DNA from: a virus
DNA: 64,000 nt
Virus record (IMG/VR): IMGVR_UViG_3300020190_000023
Coordinates: 36,220-100,219 of that record
Direction: 5' to 3' (one strand)
Shown here: one piece after another, positions 48,704-57,561 of the stretch
How positions within the stretch are numbered: the stretch's first letter is position 1
How the letters are laid out: each line of letters starts with the position of its first letter
Notes under the pieces: model-generated
What the model saw: only the letters and a program-made list of their open reading frames with translations
The model's database searches: none
Told to the model about the DNA's origin: nothing
Position numbers and translations under genes: made by a program

Positions 48704-49735
48704 ATGGAAAAAAGATTTGATTTTAAAGATATTACATTAGTTCCCGAAACTATCTCAACTATTAATAGTAGGTCGGAGATAGACATATATAATTCTGAAG
48801 GTACCTTACCTTTGTTTGTGTCTCCCATGGACACAGTAGTTGATTTAAATAATTACAAAAAGTTTGTTAAGGAAGGTTTTGAAGTATGTTTACCAAGAGG
48901 ACTAAACCCTAATAATCAAGAAATTTTTATCTCCCTTTCTTTAGATGAATTTGAAACTATAGTTAGTTGGGAGGATTGGCCTGTGTTTAATAATGAGAAA
49001 ATAAAAATTCTTGTTGATATTGCAAATGGTCACATGGAAAAATTACATACTCTTTGTAAAAAATTTATTGAGAATAGAAAAACCCCAAATCATAAACTAA
49101 TGGTTGGTAATATTGCCAATCCAAAAACATATGAAAAATTTGCGGAGATTGGTGTTGACTATGTTCGTGTTGGGATTGGTGGTGGTAGTGGTTGCTTAAC
49201 ATCAGCAAACACTGGAGTACATTACCCAATGGCGTCATTAATTAACGAGTGTTATCGAATCAAATTTTCAGGTGAATATAAAACAAAAATAGTTGCCGAT
49301 GGTGGATTTAGAAATTATGATGATATAATTAAGGCATTAGCCTTAGGGTCGGATTATGTTATGTTAGGTGGAGTGTTAAATAAAACACTCGAATCATGTT
49401 CGGAGAATTTACTATTTAAATTAATCCCATTAGATGAGATTAAGTCCAAATATTTATGGGATAATTTCCCAAAACTTAGAAAACATTTCTATAAACAATT
49501 TAGAGGAATGAGTACTAAAGAAGTCCAAAAGAAATGGGGTAAGAAAAAATTAACAACATCTGAAGGTATTGTTAAACTAAACAAGGTTGAAACAACCTTG
49601 AGTTCATGGACTGAAAATTTTATAGATTATTTAAAATCCGCTATGTCTTACACAAACTCCAAAAATTTAGAAGAATTTAAGGAATCTGAGGTTATTTTTA
49701 TAACAAAAAATTCTTTAGATAGATATCATAAGTGA
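48704..49735 (+). CDS. IMP dehydrogenase/GMP reductase family protein
   Basis: 343-residue (beta/alpha)8 enzyme without CBS domains: FDFKDITLVPETIS start, FVSPMDTVVD near 37, IANGHMEKLH near 107, MVGNIANPKTYEKF near 135, the catalytic loop GGGSGCLTSANTGVHYP near 160 with its Cys, and VADGGFRNYDDIIKALALGSDYVMLGG near 200. The size and absence of CBS favour GMP reductase or a short IMPDH. Purine interconversion for phage DNA synthesis. Starts 3 nt after the thioesterase. Confidence 0.88.
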   Translation: MEKRFDFKDITLVPETISTINSRSEIDIYNSEGTLPLFVSPMDTVVDLNNYKKFVKEGFEVCLPRGLNPNNQEIFISLSLDEFETIVSWEDWPVFNNEKIKILVDIANGHMEKLHTLCKKFIENRKTPNHKLMVGNIANPKTYEKFAEIGVDYVRVGIGGGSGCLTSANTGVHYPMASLINECYRIKFSGEYKTKIVADGGFRNYDDIIKALALGSDYVMLGGVLNKTLESCSENLLFKLIPLDEIKSKYLWDNFPKLRKHFYKQFRGMSTKEVQKKWGKKKLTTSEGIVKLNKVETTLSSWTENFIDYLKSAMSYTNSKNLEEFKESEVIFITKNSLDRYHK

Positions 49736-49746
49736 TATTTATTAGT

Positions 49747-49842
49747 ATGAAACACAAATTGGTTAGATACGGAAAATTTGGGTATTGTAAAGCCTATCTT
49801 TTTGCAATAAAAGTTAGTGAAATCTCACATTTATTTATTTAA
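49747..49842 (+). CDS. Very small protein (31 aa)
   Basis: MKHKLVRYGKFGYCKAYLF start; preceded by ATATTTAT (49735-49742) 4 nt before its ATG, exactly as in other genes here, which is the main reason to list it. Basic and aromatic. Unproven. Confidence 0.4.
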   Translation: MKHKLVRYGKFGYCKAYLFAIKVSEISHLFI

Positions 49843-49846
49843 ATCA

Positions 49847-50473
49847 TTACCACGTTCTACATGCCCAATATCTTGGTTTCCATCTTGGTCCTGGATTTGC
49901 ACAATTGTGTCTAGCTCTAAAAGATTTTCTTCTTTGTGGGTTATTTTTCTTAATAGTCATTCGTTTACCTTTAGCAGATTTTCCACCAAAACCAAAGTTT
50001 ACTTTTACAACTTTTCCTTTGTCGTTTTTAACGTACACTTTGAACTTTTTAATATCTCCTTGCATTATTTTACCTAATTGAACTTTTCTTCCTTGGTATT
50101 CGGCTTCATTTAAAAAACCACTTTCTTCAAAATAAGTGCGCTCCACAGAACCGTGGATATCTTCATAAATTGGGACATTTAACCAAACTTTTTCACCACT
50201 TTCAAGAATCACTTTTTTACCTAAATCAGACTCAACAATCCAAATATCATTTTCATTCAACGAGAGTTTATTATTAAAATATAATTTTCTTGCTTCGTTG
50301 ATTAAATTAAAAAACTTATCAGAATAAATTCTGTTTACATTTTCACTTAATCTCAAATTATTGTTAAGGTGATATCTCATATTATCTGAAACTTTTACAT
50401 CTTCAGTTAACCTCATAGGAGGATTTTTATATTCATTGAGAACTTTTGAAATTATTAAGTCGATGTTTTTCAT
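49847..50473 (-). CDS. Leader-bearing protein with basic C-terminal domain
   Basis: Started at MKNIDLIISKVLNEYKNPP (V-L-N-E leader); several more L-x-E/I-x-E peptides follow (RLTED, NEARKL, SLNEND). The C-terminal 70 residues form a basic domain with RKSFRARHNCANPGPRWKPRYWACRTW (in two parts), known to me from many T4-like phage proteins of unknown function. Cys pair may bind metal. 208 residues. Confidence 0.7.
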   Translation of the reverse strand: MKNIDLIISKVLNEYKNPPMRLTEDVKVSDNMRYHLNNNLRLSENVNRIYSDKFFNLINEARKLYFNNKLSLNENDIWIVESDLGKKVILESGEKVWLNVPIYEDIHGSVERTYFEESGFLNEAEYQGRKVQLGKIMQGDIKKFKVYVKNDKGKVVKVNFGFGGKSAKGKRMTIKKNNPQRRKSFRARHNCANPGPRWKPRYWACRTW

Positions 50474-50497
50474 ACAAAAACGTTTCTTAATAAATAG

Positions 50498-50528
50498 TTG
50501 TTTATTAAACAAAAAGTGTTTATATTTG
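50498..50528 (+). promoter_or_regulatory. Host-type promoter of the P-loop kinase gene
   Basis: TTG (50498-50500), 20-nt spacer, TATATTTG (50521-50528), 4 nt before the ATG at 50533, giving an almost leaderless transcript. Confidence 0.75.
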
Positions 50529-50532
50529 TACT

Positions 50533-50922
50533 ATGGATAAAATTTTATATATTGTTCGCGGGATACCTGGTTCAGGAAAATCAACATTTGCTAAACAATT
50601 GACATCGAACGTATTTGAGGCCGACCACTATTTTTATGATAACGATGGTAATTATAATTTTGTCCCTTCAGAAATAAAAGAGGCTCATAAAGAATGTCAA
50701 GAGTTTGTTGGACATGCTATGACATCGGGTATCAAAGAAATTGCGGTGTCCAATACCTTTACACAAGATTGGGAAATGGAACCATATTTCAAACTTGCAA
50801 AAGAACATGGATATACGGTCTTCAGTATTGTGGTTGAAAATAGGCACGGTGGTGTTAATAAACACGGGGTTCCTGAAGACAAGTTAGAACAAATGAAAAA
50901 TCGTTTTGAATTTAAGTTATGA
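50533..50922 (+). CDS. P-loop kinase (polynucleotide-kinase/N4BP2-like)
   Basis: 129 residues: Walker A VRGIPGSGKSTFAKQL at 8-23, EADHYF near 31 (acidic residue of the kinase), and NRHGG-x6-HGVPEDKLEQMKNRFE at the end, as in small ATPases of the AAA_33/PNK type. Could phosphorylate 5'-OH RNA or DNA ends, which would fit the RNA-repair set. Overlaps the next gene by 4 nt. Confidence 0.83.
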   Translation: MDKILYIVRGIPGSGKSTFAKQLTSNVFEADHYFYDNDGNYNFVPSEIKEAHKECQEFVGHAMTSGIKEIAVSNTFTQDWEMEPYFKLAKEHGYTVFSIVVENRHGGVNKHGVPEDKLEQMKNRFEFKL

Positions 50923-51152
50923 TAAAATTTTTAAGTCTTATAGTTGGTGCGATTAAAATATACATTGTATTCAAAGTTGTATACGTACTTTTTATGTACA
51001 CCACAGACCCTTCAGAATACAATATCAACGAGATTATATATTGGTCAGGATTCATGATTTTTGATATCTGGATTACAGGTATGATGCCACCTATTTCCGA
51101 TGAGAAAAAGGAGAATGATGATGACGATTATTTAGAGGGTTCTCTTAAGTAA
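50919..51152 (+). CDS. Small membrane protein (77 aa)
   Basis: Two membrane segments (FLSLIVGAIKIYIVFKVVYVLF; IIYWSGFMIFDIWITGMM) and an acidic C-terminus. Start overlaps the kinase stop (ATGA). Function unknown. Confidence 0.65.
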   Translation: MIKFLSLIVGAIKIYIVFKVVYVLFMYTTDPSEYNINEIIYWSGFMIFDIWITGMMPPISDEKKENDDDDYLEGSLK

Positions 51153-51346
51153 AAATATAACCCAAAGCAAAGAGCCGAAACGCAATATAAAATTAAATTT
51201 GCCCACCACAAACTTCCTGTCAGTGAGTACAGTTGATACTGAATGATATCGAACCCAAATGGATTGAAGAACATTCCCATCATTAAAAATTTTACCGAAA
51301 GATTTTCTTTGAAGATTTTCTTCCACGTCTTTATCGCTACTGTCAT
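51128..51346 (-). CDS. Small membrane protein (72 aa)
   Basis: Two hydrophobic parts (LMMGMFFNPFGFDIIQY, LWWANLILYCVSALCFGLYF). Convergent with, and overlapping by 25 nt, the gene at 50919. Among the two overlapping frames here this one has the coherent membrane-protein sequence. Confidence 0.55.
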   Translation of the reverse strand: MTVAIKTWKKIFKENLSVKFLMMGMFFNPFGFDIIQYQLYSLTGSLWWANLILYCVSALCFGLYFYLREPSK

Positions 51347-51467
51347 CTTCCATTTAAATGGATTTAAAATTTATGGTATAAAACTCGCAGATTAATTTAT
51401 CTAAATTATAAATACAACTATTTACGAATAAATCATCTTGTAAATATATTTATATAAAAAGAATTTT

Positions 51468-51980
51468 ATGAAAAAATACTTGATACATGAGGCTAAACTT
51501 CGAAGTATTATTAAAAAATACATAAACGAAGAAAATAGTATGGAACCAAAAAGTGAAACAACTGAGGAAAAATTAAATTGTGTTCCTGAAAATTCATTAC
51601 CGTTAGATGAAATAGTTGGTCCTTCAGACAACTTTAGAAATTATACAACATCTATGTTAAAAAGAGACGGTGGGATAAATGGTATGGTCGATACTTTAGA
51701 TATGTTAAGAACATTAAGACTTCACGATGTGGATGACGGTGGTCAACATTTGGCATATAATCTAATGAATCACATTAATAAATTTAGAAATAAAAATTAT
51801 TTTGATGAGACCTCTGGTAAATGTAACAAAGCTATGGACAAGGTAGTTGAGTTATATAAGGAAAACGAACACGGAGAAGATTTAGTTAAGGATATCGAGA
51901 AGGTTCTTAAACATTCAGATACCGCTCCAAGAGCTAAAGAGTATCTGAAAAGATGTTTGGTATTAGTCAAAGAAAAATAA
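51468..51980 (+). CDS. Leader-bearing protein (170 aa)
   Basis: Leader MKKYLIHEAKLRSIIKKYI then NEEN: an I-N-E site at about residue 22. The rest is acidic and helical with a His/Asp-rich centre (RLHDVDDGGQHLAYNL). ATATTTAT lies about 18 nt before the ATG. Possibly packaged; no enzyme motif. Confidence 0.7.
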   Translation: MKKYLIHEAKLRSIIKKYINEENSMEPKSETTEEKLNCVPENSLPLDEIVGPSDNFRNYTTSMLKRDGGINGMVDTLDMLRTLRLHDVDDGGQHLAYNLMNHINKFRNKNYFDETSGKCNKAMDKVVELYKENEHGEDLVKDIEKVLKHSDTAPRAKEYLKRCLVLVKEK

Positions 51981-52029
51981 TCCTCTTTACAGAGGACTTT
52001 TAGGACCGTTACTGTTAAGGTAATAAAAC

Positions 52030-52060
52030 AAAGGGGAGGTTCGCTACTATCCCCTTTTTT
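52030..52060 (+). terminator. Terminator
   Basis: AAAGGGGA / TCCCCTTTTTT stem with 12-nt loop after the 170-residue leader gene. Confidence 0.8.
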
Positions 52061-52106
52061 ATTGATATTTATAAATGACTAAAATAAACCGTATAAAATC
52101 AATAAA

Positions 52107-52238
52107 ATGGCAAAAGGAAAATCAACCTCATCATCTTCAATGAAAGTAAGCTTTGGAAAAAAAACTGTTGGTAAACTTAAAAAAAAGTATGGACCAAAAG
52201 AAGAAAAACCAAAATCTTATAAAGGTCAAGGAAGATAA
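52107..52238 (+). CDS. Small basic protein (43 aa)
   Basis: MAKGKSTSSSSMKVSFGKK start; Lys/Gly/Ser-rich, predicted disordered. Preceded by ATATTTAT about 32 nt upstream, followed by the holin-like gene 23 nt later. Composition like a DNA-binding or head-internal peptide. Confidence 0.6.
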   Translation: MAKGKSTSSSSMKVSFGKKTVGKLKKKYGPKEEKPKSYKGQGR

Positions 52239-52261
52239 TAAACTAAATTAAAATAAAAATC

Positions 52262-52492
52262 ATGATGAAACATTATTGGTCACCAACACCTAAAAAGTGG
52301 AGAAAATTAGGTGATTCATTATTGGCAGTTGCTACCGTTATCGCAATCGGTGGTATTTGGCAATGGGATACTTTAAAAGAACTATTCACGGTTACTGAAT
52401 TAAGAGCCATGATAGGTGCTTCAATCGCTTTAGGTGTAGTTGGTAAGTTTTTAACTAACTTTTTTAAGGAAGACGAAACTACTGAAGAATAA
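52262..52492 (+). CDS. Putative holin
   Basis: 76 residues with basic N-terminus (MMKHYWSPTPKKWRKLGDS), two hydrophobic segments (LLAVATVIAIGGIWQW; MIGASIALGVVGKFLTNFF) and an acidic tail, a usual small-holin layout. A second ATG directly follows the first. Would form membrane lesions that release the cell-wall enzymes; those are encoded elsewhere in the window. Confidence 0.6.
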   Translation: MMKHYWSPTPKKWRKLGDSLLAVATVIAIGGIWQWDTLKELFTVTELRAMIGASIALGVVGKFLTNFFKEDETTEE

Positions 52493-52514
52493 AAAAACCC
52501 CGAAAGGGGTTTTT
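52493..52514. terminator. Bidirectional terminator
   Basis: AAAAAAACCCC-GAAA-GGGGTTTTTT between convergent holin-like and HAD genes. Confidence 0.9.
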
Positions 52515-53092
52515 TATTTAAAATAATTTAATATTTTTTCTTTTACTCCTGATTGTTTAATCCCTTCATTAGATTTTGGTGTTAAAACAAAATTATCAAT
52601 TGCCCATTCATCTTTCCAAGGCTCACCAATTTTTCCCATATTCAAATCATCTACAGAAACCCAATGTGTTACTTCAGGATTATCGTGAAGGTATTGTTTT
52701 ATTTCAATAGTTCGTATTTGTTCCGACTCCCATCGTCGTGACCATAAAAAATTACTATCGTAATCTTTACAATTTTGTATGTTTGGTGTTAGAGCAATTG
52801 GTCGTTTGATAATCCCTTGACTTTCGTAGTAATCACCAAGTTCTTCTAATGTTGCGTGTAACTTCCAATCAGAACTTACAACAATTTCACAACCTGTTTC
52901 TTCTATTATTTCATTAAGTATCTTAATTGCCTTTTTATCGAAGTCATCAAAACGATATTCTACAGGAACATCTTTTTTATCTTTACTACTATCAGGGTTT
53001 TCACTACGATACTTTGCCCATTTCTTTGTTCGTCCACCCCAATTATTGGAGAGACAAATTACTCCATCATGGTCTAAAAATAATACTTTCAT
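52514..53092 (-). CDS. HAD phosphatase of the RNA-repair (Swiss army knife) type
   Basis: 192 residues: motif I VLFLDHDGVICLSNNWGGR (D-x-D), motif II IVVSSDWKLH near 72, and VSVDDLNMG near 144. The short, capless layout resembles HAD domains of RNA-repair proteins, which remove 3' phosphates. Fits with the ligases and kinase of this window. Starts 4 nt after the upstream stop. Confidence 0.8.
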   Translation of the reverse strand: MKVLFLDHDGVICLSNNWGGRTKKWAKYRSENPDSSKDKKDVPVEYRFDDFDKKAIKILNEIIEETGCEIVVSSDWKLHATLEELGDYYESQGIIKRPIALTPNIQNCKDYDSNFLWSRRWESEQIRTIEIKQYLHDNPEVTHWVSVDDLNMGKIGEPWKDEWAIDNFVLTPKSNEGIKQSGVKEKILNYFK

Positions 53093-53095
53093 AAC

Positions 53096-53596
53096 TTATT
53101 TAATTTTGAACGCCGCCATCATAGGACGTTTTGTTTTTATCGCATCTTCAGGGTTCCCGATAACAACTCCATCTTTAATTGTAAACGCATGTCTTCTAAC
53201 TAATACGAAGAATGTTCCTTTCGGGTTTTTCTTTACAAATGTACCAACAGTCATTTGTCTTTTTTTGGTTTCACCTTTTACTTTAACATCATATGAAAGT
53301 GAAAATGGGTATATAACACTTTTAATTTCTGTCCCAATAGGGAGTATTTTTTTACCGTTAACCTTGAACATGCTCTCAGAAAGTTTAACCATCTTAGATG
53401 CGGTGAAATATGTACCTTTTCTTGGTTGTCTTTTAAACTCTTCAGCCACGTATTTATGAGCATAATCATAAGTTACATCAAAAGAGGAAGCGAAAGCCCT
53501 AACAACACAATCATTTGTTTCTGTTCTTGCGGTTAAAGAATCACTATAACCTTTAATCGCTATTCCTGTCATTTCGTATGGTAACTTTGTTTTCAT
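53096..53596 (-). CDS. Papain-fold-like protein (cysteine protease-like)
   Basis: 166 residues: TETNDCVVRAFASSFDVTYDYA near 26 (Cys in N-D-C), then VGTFVKKNPKGTFFVLVRRHAFTIKDGVVIGNPED (in parts; His about 139). The N-D-C-V-V-R-A ... G-T-F-x-V ... H-A order is a Cys/His pair of papain-like phage proteins. Activity unproven. TATCTTTG (53601-53608, minus strand) is 4 nt before the ATG. Confidence 0.72.
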   Translation of the reverse strand: MKTKLPYEMTGIAIKGYSDSLTARTETNDCVVRAFASSFDVTYDYAHKYVAEEFKRQPRKGTYFTASKMVKLSESMFKVNGKKILPIGTEIKSVIYPFSLSYDVKVKGETKKRQMTVGTFVKKNPKGTFFVLVRRHAFTIKDGVVIGNPEDAIKTKRPMMAAFKIK

Positions 53597-53608
53597 ATCA
53601 CAAAGATA

Positions 53609-53637
53609 ATAAAAAACCCTGAATTATTACTCAGGGT
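53609..53637 (-). terminator. Terminator after dnaK
   Basis: ACCCTGA / TCAGGGT stem followed by T-run on the minus strand; just downstream of the dnaK stop. Confidence 0.75.
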
Positions 53638-53657
53638 CCTTTATTTTTTTTTTCGGA

Positions 53658-55520
53658 TTATTTACCAACTTCCTCAAATTCCACATCTGACCCATCAAAA
53701 TTAATGTCCCCCATTTGGTCATTTACCTGACTATATAAGTCTTGTGTAATTTTTTGAAATTTAGTGTTCACTTCATCTGTCGTTGATTTGATAGACTCAA
53801 TATCTTTATTTTTATGAGCCTCTTTTAGTTTTTCAAGTGATTCCACTATTTCCGATTTTTGTTCTTCTGAGATTTTATCATCAAGGTCTTTTAGTGTCTT
53901 TTCAACATTAAATATCGTACTATCAGCCCCGTTTAAAATCTCTGCTTCTTCTTTTGCCTTTTTATCCGATTCCGCATTTAACTCCGCTTCACGTTTCATA
54001 TTCTCAATCTCATCTTTTGATAAACCTGATGAAGCTTCAATACGAATTGTTTGTTGTTTGTTTGTCCCCTTATCCAACGCTGATACATTAATTATACCGT
54101 TAGCGTCTATATCAAATGTTACTTCGATTTGAGGAACCCCTCTCATTGATGGTGGGATACCGTCTAAATGGAATCTTCCGATAGTTCGGTTATCTTTAGC
54201 CATTAATCTTTCACCCTGTAATACGTGAATCTCAACAGATGGTTGGTTGTCAACTGCAGTTGAGAATACCTGTGATTTTTTAGTTGGGATTGTCGTGTTA
54301 GACTCAATTAATTTTGTATACACACCTCCCATGGTTTCGATACCTAATGATAGAGGTGTAACATCTAACAATAGAACATCTTTAACATCTCCGCCTAAAA
54401 CTCCTCCCTGAATTGCCGCCCCAAGTGCAACAACTTCATCAGGGTTAACCCCTTTAGATGGTTCTTTACTGAAGAATTTTTTAACCGCCTCCTGAATTGC
54501 AGGAATACGTGTTGACCCACCAACTAAAATAATCTCATCTATGTCACTAACCTTTAGACCCGCATTTTTTAATGCCGTTTTACAAGGATTGATAGTTCTA
54601 GAAATCAAACCATCTATAAGTTGTTCAAATTTAGATTTTGTTAAAGTTCTAACCAAGTGTTTTGGAATACCGTCAACAGGCATAATGTACGGTAGATTTA
54701 TTTCAGTACTATTTGTGGATGATAACTCAATTTTAGCCTTTTCCGCAGATTCTCGAAGTCTCTGTAAGGCCATTGAATCTTGTTTAAGGTCTAACCCATT
54801 TTCATCTTTAAATTCACTTACTAACCAATCAATAATTACTTGGTCAAAATCATCACCCCCAAGATGGGTATCTCCATCTGTTGATAGTACTTCAAACACA
54901 CCGTCACCTAAATCTAAAATAGAAACATCGTGAGTTCCTCCACCACAGTCAAATACCACAATTTTCATATCCTTAGACTTTTTATCAAGACCATACGCCA
55001 ACGCAGCGGCCGTAGGTTCATTAATTATTCGTCTAACATTTAACCCCGCAATCTCACCTGCTTCTTTAGTTGCTTGTCTTTGGGCATCATTAAAATATGC
55101 TGGTACTGTGATAACCGCTTCAGTAACAGTTTCCCCCAAGTAATCTTCGGCAGTTTGTTTCATCTTTTGTAAAATCATTGCCGAAATTTCTTGTGGGGTG
55201 TATTTTCTATTATCAATAGAAACTTTAGGGTTGTTTTTTTCACTAACAACTTTATAAGGTACTCTTTTGACTTCACTTTTAGTTTCGTCAAAACTAGACC
55301 CCATAAATCTTTTGATTGAGTGTACAGTTTTATCAGGATTAATTACCGACTGTCTTTTAGCAGGGTCCCCAATCTTTCTTTCACCACCATTAATAAATCC
55401 TACAATTGAAGGTGTGGTTCTTTTCCCTTCACTGTTCGTAATTACTACAGGTTCACTACCTTCCATGACTGCAACACATGAATTTGTAGTACCTAAGTCA
55501 ATACCAATAATTTTACTCAT
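53658..55520 (-). CDS. dnaK: Chaperone DnaK (Hsp70)
   Basis: Full-length 620-residue Hsp70. ATPase: [69 protein letters not shown] (usually FDLGGGTFDVS; two substitutions) and [13 protein letters not shown]. Substrate domain from about 385 ([17 protein letters not shown]) and C-terminal lid, ending VEFEEVGK. Assists folding, perhaps of virion proteins. The 130 bp upstream has a palindrome at 55606-55620, and no grpE or dnaJ is seen nearby, so host co-chaperones would be used. Confidence 0.97.
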   Translation of the reverse strand: MSKIIGIDLGTTNSCVAVMEGSEPVVITNSEGKRTTPSIVGFINGGERKIGDPAKRQSVINPDKTVHSIKRFMGSSFDETKSEVKRVPYKVVSEKNNPKVSIDNRKYTPQEISAMILQKMKQTAEDYLGETVTEAVITVPAYFNDAQRQATKEAGEIAGLNVRRIINEPTAAALAYGLDKKSKDMKIVVFDCGGGTHDVSILDLGDGVFEVLSTDGDTHLGGDDFDQVIIDWLVSEFKDENGLDLKQDSMALQRLRESAEKAKIELSSTNSTEINLPYIMPVDGIPKHLVRTLTKSKFEQLIDGLISRTINPCKTALKNAGLKVSDIDEIILVGGSTRIPAIQEAVKKFFSKEPSKGVNPDEVVALGAAIQGGVLGGDVKDVLLLDVTPLSLGIETMGGVYTKLIESNTTIPTKKSQVFSTAVDNQPSVEIHVLQGERLMAKDNRTIGRFHLDGIPPSMRGVPQIEVTFDIDANGIINVSALDKGTNKQQTIRIEASSGLSKDEIENMKREAELNAESDKKAKEEAEILNGADSTIFNVEKTLKDLDDKISEEQKSEIVESLEKLKEAHKNKDIESIKSTTDEVNTKFQKITQDLYSQVNDQMGDINFDGSDVEFEEVGK

Positions 55521-55605
55521 ACTTTTTTTTGATTAATTATATAAAAAATAAATTATGGAATCAAGTCCATACACATATGTTAAATTTTATACCAAACAAA
55601 AAAAC

Positions 55606-55620
55606 ATGACAAAATGTCAT
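55606..55620. promoter_or_regulatory. Palindromic operator-like site upstream of dnaK
   Basis: ATGACA-AAA-TGTCAT, perfect 6-bp arms, 86 bp before the dnaK start. A second copy, ATGACAAAATGTATC at 55638-55652, keeps the left half and centre. Confidence 0.5.
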
Positions 55621-55650
55621 TTTTAAAATGAGGTGTTATGACAAAATGTA

Positions 55651-56703
55651 TCAATCAGGTGATATGGAATATAAGGTATTAAATTTTCTTTTTAGTCTTG
55701 AACCAGCTTTATTAATCCTTGGTTGTAATAATTTCATAATATCCAAAATATGTACTGATTTTTCTAACTTTTTGTTAGGTGTGAATCCTTGAGCTTCTAA
55801 CATTGCAAAATATTCAGAAATAAACCATTTCCATAAGTTAGTTAATATTGGTATTAGGTAATCAGGATTGTAATCTTCTATTCTTTGGATAAGAACATCA
55901 AACATTTTATCAGCGTTAAAATTTTCCATTATTTCTGCCGCTTTATAATATCTATGTTGTTTAAACGCTTCAAACGGTTTTCTTAATCTAACACTATACA
56001 TTTCCTGTACCATAGCCCTCATTTCATATGGTTCCGAGAAATACACCATTGTTTGAAATTCTCTCCATATTTCATATATGTGATTAGGCACATTAAAATT
56101 CCTTTTACCTGCGTAACTTAATGCTACGTCAATATTACCAGAACTATTCTCATGTTTTTTGAAAAATTCTAACATGTGATTTGTTTCGTGTAAAATTGTA
56201 TCCCTTAAATCGTATATTAAATCTTGTTTATCATTTTCACCAACATCTTTCCTTAAGAAAACATCAAAACTAAATTTTGCACTTAAACTAGAATCAATCA
56301 TTTCTTTCACATTTTTAGGTAAACCTCTTGGTGGTAATGATACAAAAGAATCTTCAGTACTATTATCGTTAATTTGTTCAGCCCCTCCACCAGTACTAAA
56401 AAGGTAATCCATTTGATTCTTCGTTTGGATTGATATATTCAACTCTACTCTAATCTCAAAAATGGGGAATTCGGAATAACCTTCTAAATCATTCTCCCAC
56501 ACGCTCGATAAATCATTCAATGGGATTTTAAATTTAATCGTTTCAGATTTTTTAGACTTTAATGAGTTTAAAATATAAGGTTCAATTTTTTCTAATATAA
56601 TATTACTATACGATATAGACGCTCTGTTGACCCCCCTATCCTCATTCAATAGTTGATTGAATTGTTCTTCGGTCATTAATATTTTAAGTTGACTATTGCT
56701 CAT
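55651..56703 (-). CDS. Leader-bearing HExxH protein (350 aa)
   Basis: Leader SQLKILMTEEQFNQLLNED (M-T-E, L-N-E). Near residue 175: LRDTILHETNHMLEFFKKH, an H-E-x2-H zinc-binding helix, with YEMRAMVQEMYS about 60 residues later where an Asp/Glu ligand could be. Helical C-terminal part. ATATTTAT-type element before the ATG. Possibly a particle-borne protease. Confidence 0.7.
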   Translation of the reverse strand: MSNSQLKILMTEEQFNQLLNEDRGVNRASISYSNIILEKIEPYILNSLKSKKSETIKFKIPLNDLSSVWENDLEGYSEFPIFEIRVELNISIQTKNQMDYLFSTGGGAEQINDNSTEDSFVSLPPRGLPKNVKEMIDSSLSAKFSFDVFLRKDVGENDKQDLIYDLRDTILHETNHMLEFFKKHENSSGNIDVALSYAGKRNFNVPNHIYEIWREFQTMVYFSEPYEMRAMVQEMYSVRLRKPFEAFKQHRYYKAAEIMENFNADKMFDVLIQRIEDYNPDYLIPILTNLWKWFISEYFAMLEAQGFTPNKKLEKSVHILDIMKLLQPRINKAGSRLKRKFNTLYSISPD

Positions 56704-56761
56704 TATTCTATTATAAATATCTCAATTTGGATATATTTATTTTTTTACGTAACTTAGCTCT

Positions 56762-56935
56762 ATGAGTAAGAAAAAGGAGCAAATCGAACATAAAAAATGG
56801 GAGCGTCGTTATGAGGACGATGAAACAATCACTATATGGAGATATGATAGTAAAAAGAGTATGGTTAATCCTTGCGAGGTCGAAATAAAATATAAGGTGG
56901 AGAGAAAACCTTCAGTGACCAGACGAAAGGTTTAG
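56762..56935 (+). CDS. Small protein (57 aa)
   Basis: MSKKKEQIEHKKWERRYEDD start, then a beta hairpin (ETITIWRYD, VEIKYKVE) and basic end. TTG (56727-56729), 20 nt, TAACTTAG (56750-56757) form a near-consensus host promoter 4 nt before the ATG. No family. Confidence 0.6.
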   Translation: MSKKKEQIEHKKWERRYEDDETITIWRYDSKKSMVNPCEVEIKYKVERKPSVTRRKV

Positions 56936-56953
56936 TCTTCCATATTTATCTAT

Positions 56954-57382
56954 ATGAAACTACTTCAGTTGCTTACCGAAAAAATTAATAAAGAAAAATA
57001 TCTTTCTTTATTAAAACGGGATATGAATTATGATGAAGATGAGGCTAAAGAAGTTTTAGAAGATATTATACATAGTGTAAAAAATTTACCTGAAGAAATA
57101 AGATTATTCAGGATAATACATGTCGAAAGTAAAGAAGATATTAACACTAACGAGTTGGGGTCCCATTACTCAACAAGTAAAAAGGATTTATTAAATAATC
57201 ATTCATATGCCGATGGTGTCGGAGACCAATCCTACATAATAACCGTATTAGCACCTAAAAAACTAGTTGATGTTGGTGAAACAGTCTATAACAACGTTTT
57301 ATATCCACATGAAAATGAAGTTACCTTAAAAAATAAAGGTAAAGGTGTTAAGATAATTTCAATACGTAAAACTAAGGAGTAA
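56954..57382 (+). CDS. Candidate ADP-ribosyltransferase with leader
   Basis: 142 residues: leader MKLLQLLTEKINKEKYLSLL, then IRLFRIIHV (Arg), GSHYSTSKKDL (S-T-S) and YPHENEVTL (E-x-E), the R-S-E residue order of many mono-ADP-ribosyltransferases; K-L-V-D-V-G between. T4 Alt is a head-packaged ADP-ribosyltransferase cut by the prohead protease, which would fit leader plus domain. ATATTTAT precedes the ATG. Fold assignment is by motif only. Confidence 0.6.
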   Translation: MKLLQLLTEKINKEKYLSLLKRDMNYDEDEAKEVLEDIIHSVKNLPEEIRLFRIIHVESKEDINTNELGSHYSTSKKDLLNNHSYADGVGDQSYIITVLAPKKLVDVGETVYNNVLYPHENEVTLKNKGKGVKIISIRKTKE

Positions 57383-57560
57383 CTTCACTCACTTCATTGT
57401 ATTCAGAAATTAAACCCAGTTCTAAAAAATTTTCTATCACTGGGTTTTTTCTTACTTTAATGAAATACTCCGTATCCGTGTGTCTAAAAAATGCAATCCC
57501 CGATAAAATCTGTCTAATTTTTTCGTACACTTCTTTGTTTTCAGTTATATACACTTTCAT
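57372..57560 (-). CDS. Hypothetical protein (62 aa)
   Basis: MKVYITENKEVYEKIRQILSG start at the ATG overlapping the stop of the phosphoesterase gene. Mixed alpha/beta, overlaps the convergent ART-like gene end by 11 nt. Unknown function. Confidence 0.6.
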   Translation of the reverse strand: MKVYITENKEVYEKIRQILSGIAFFRHTDTEYFIKVRKNPVIENFLELGLISEYNEVSEVTP

Positions 57561-57561
57561 A

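Noticed and set aside
51132-51353. Second overlapping frame opposite the 77-residue gene
   Set aside because: Shadow of the coherent membrane-protein frame at 51128-51346.
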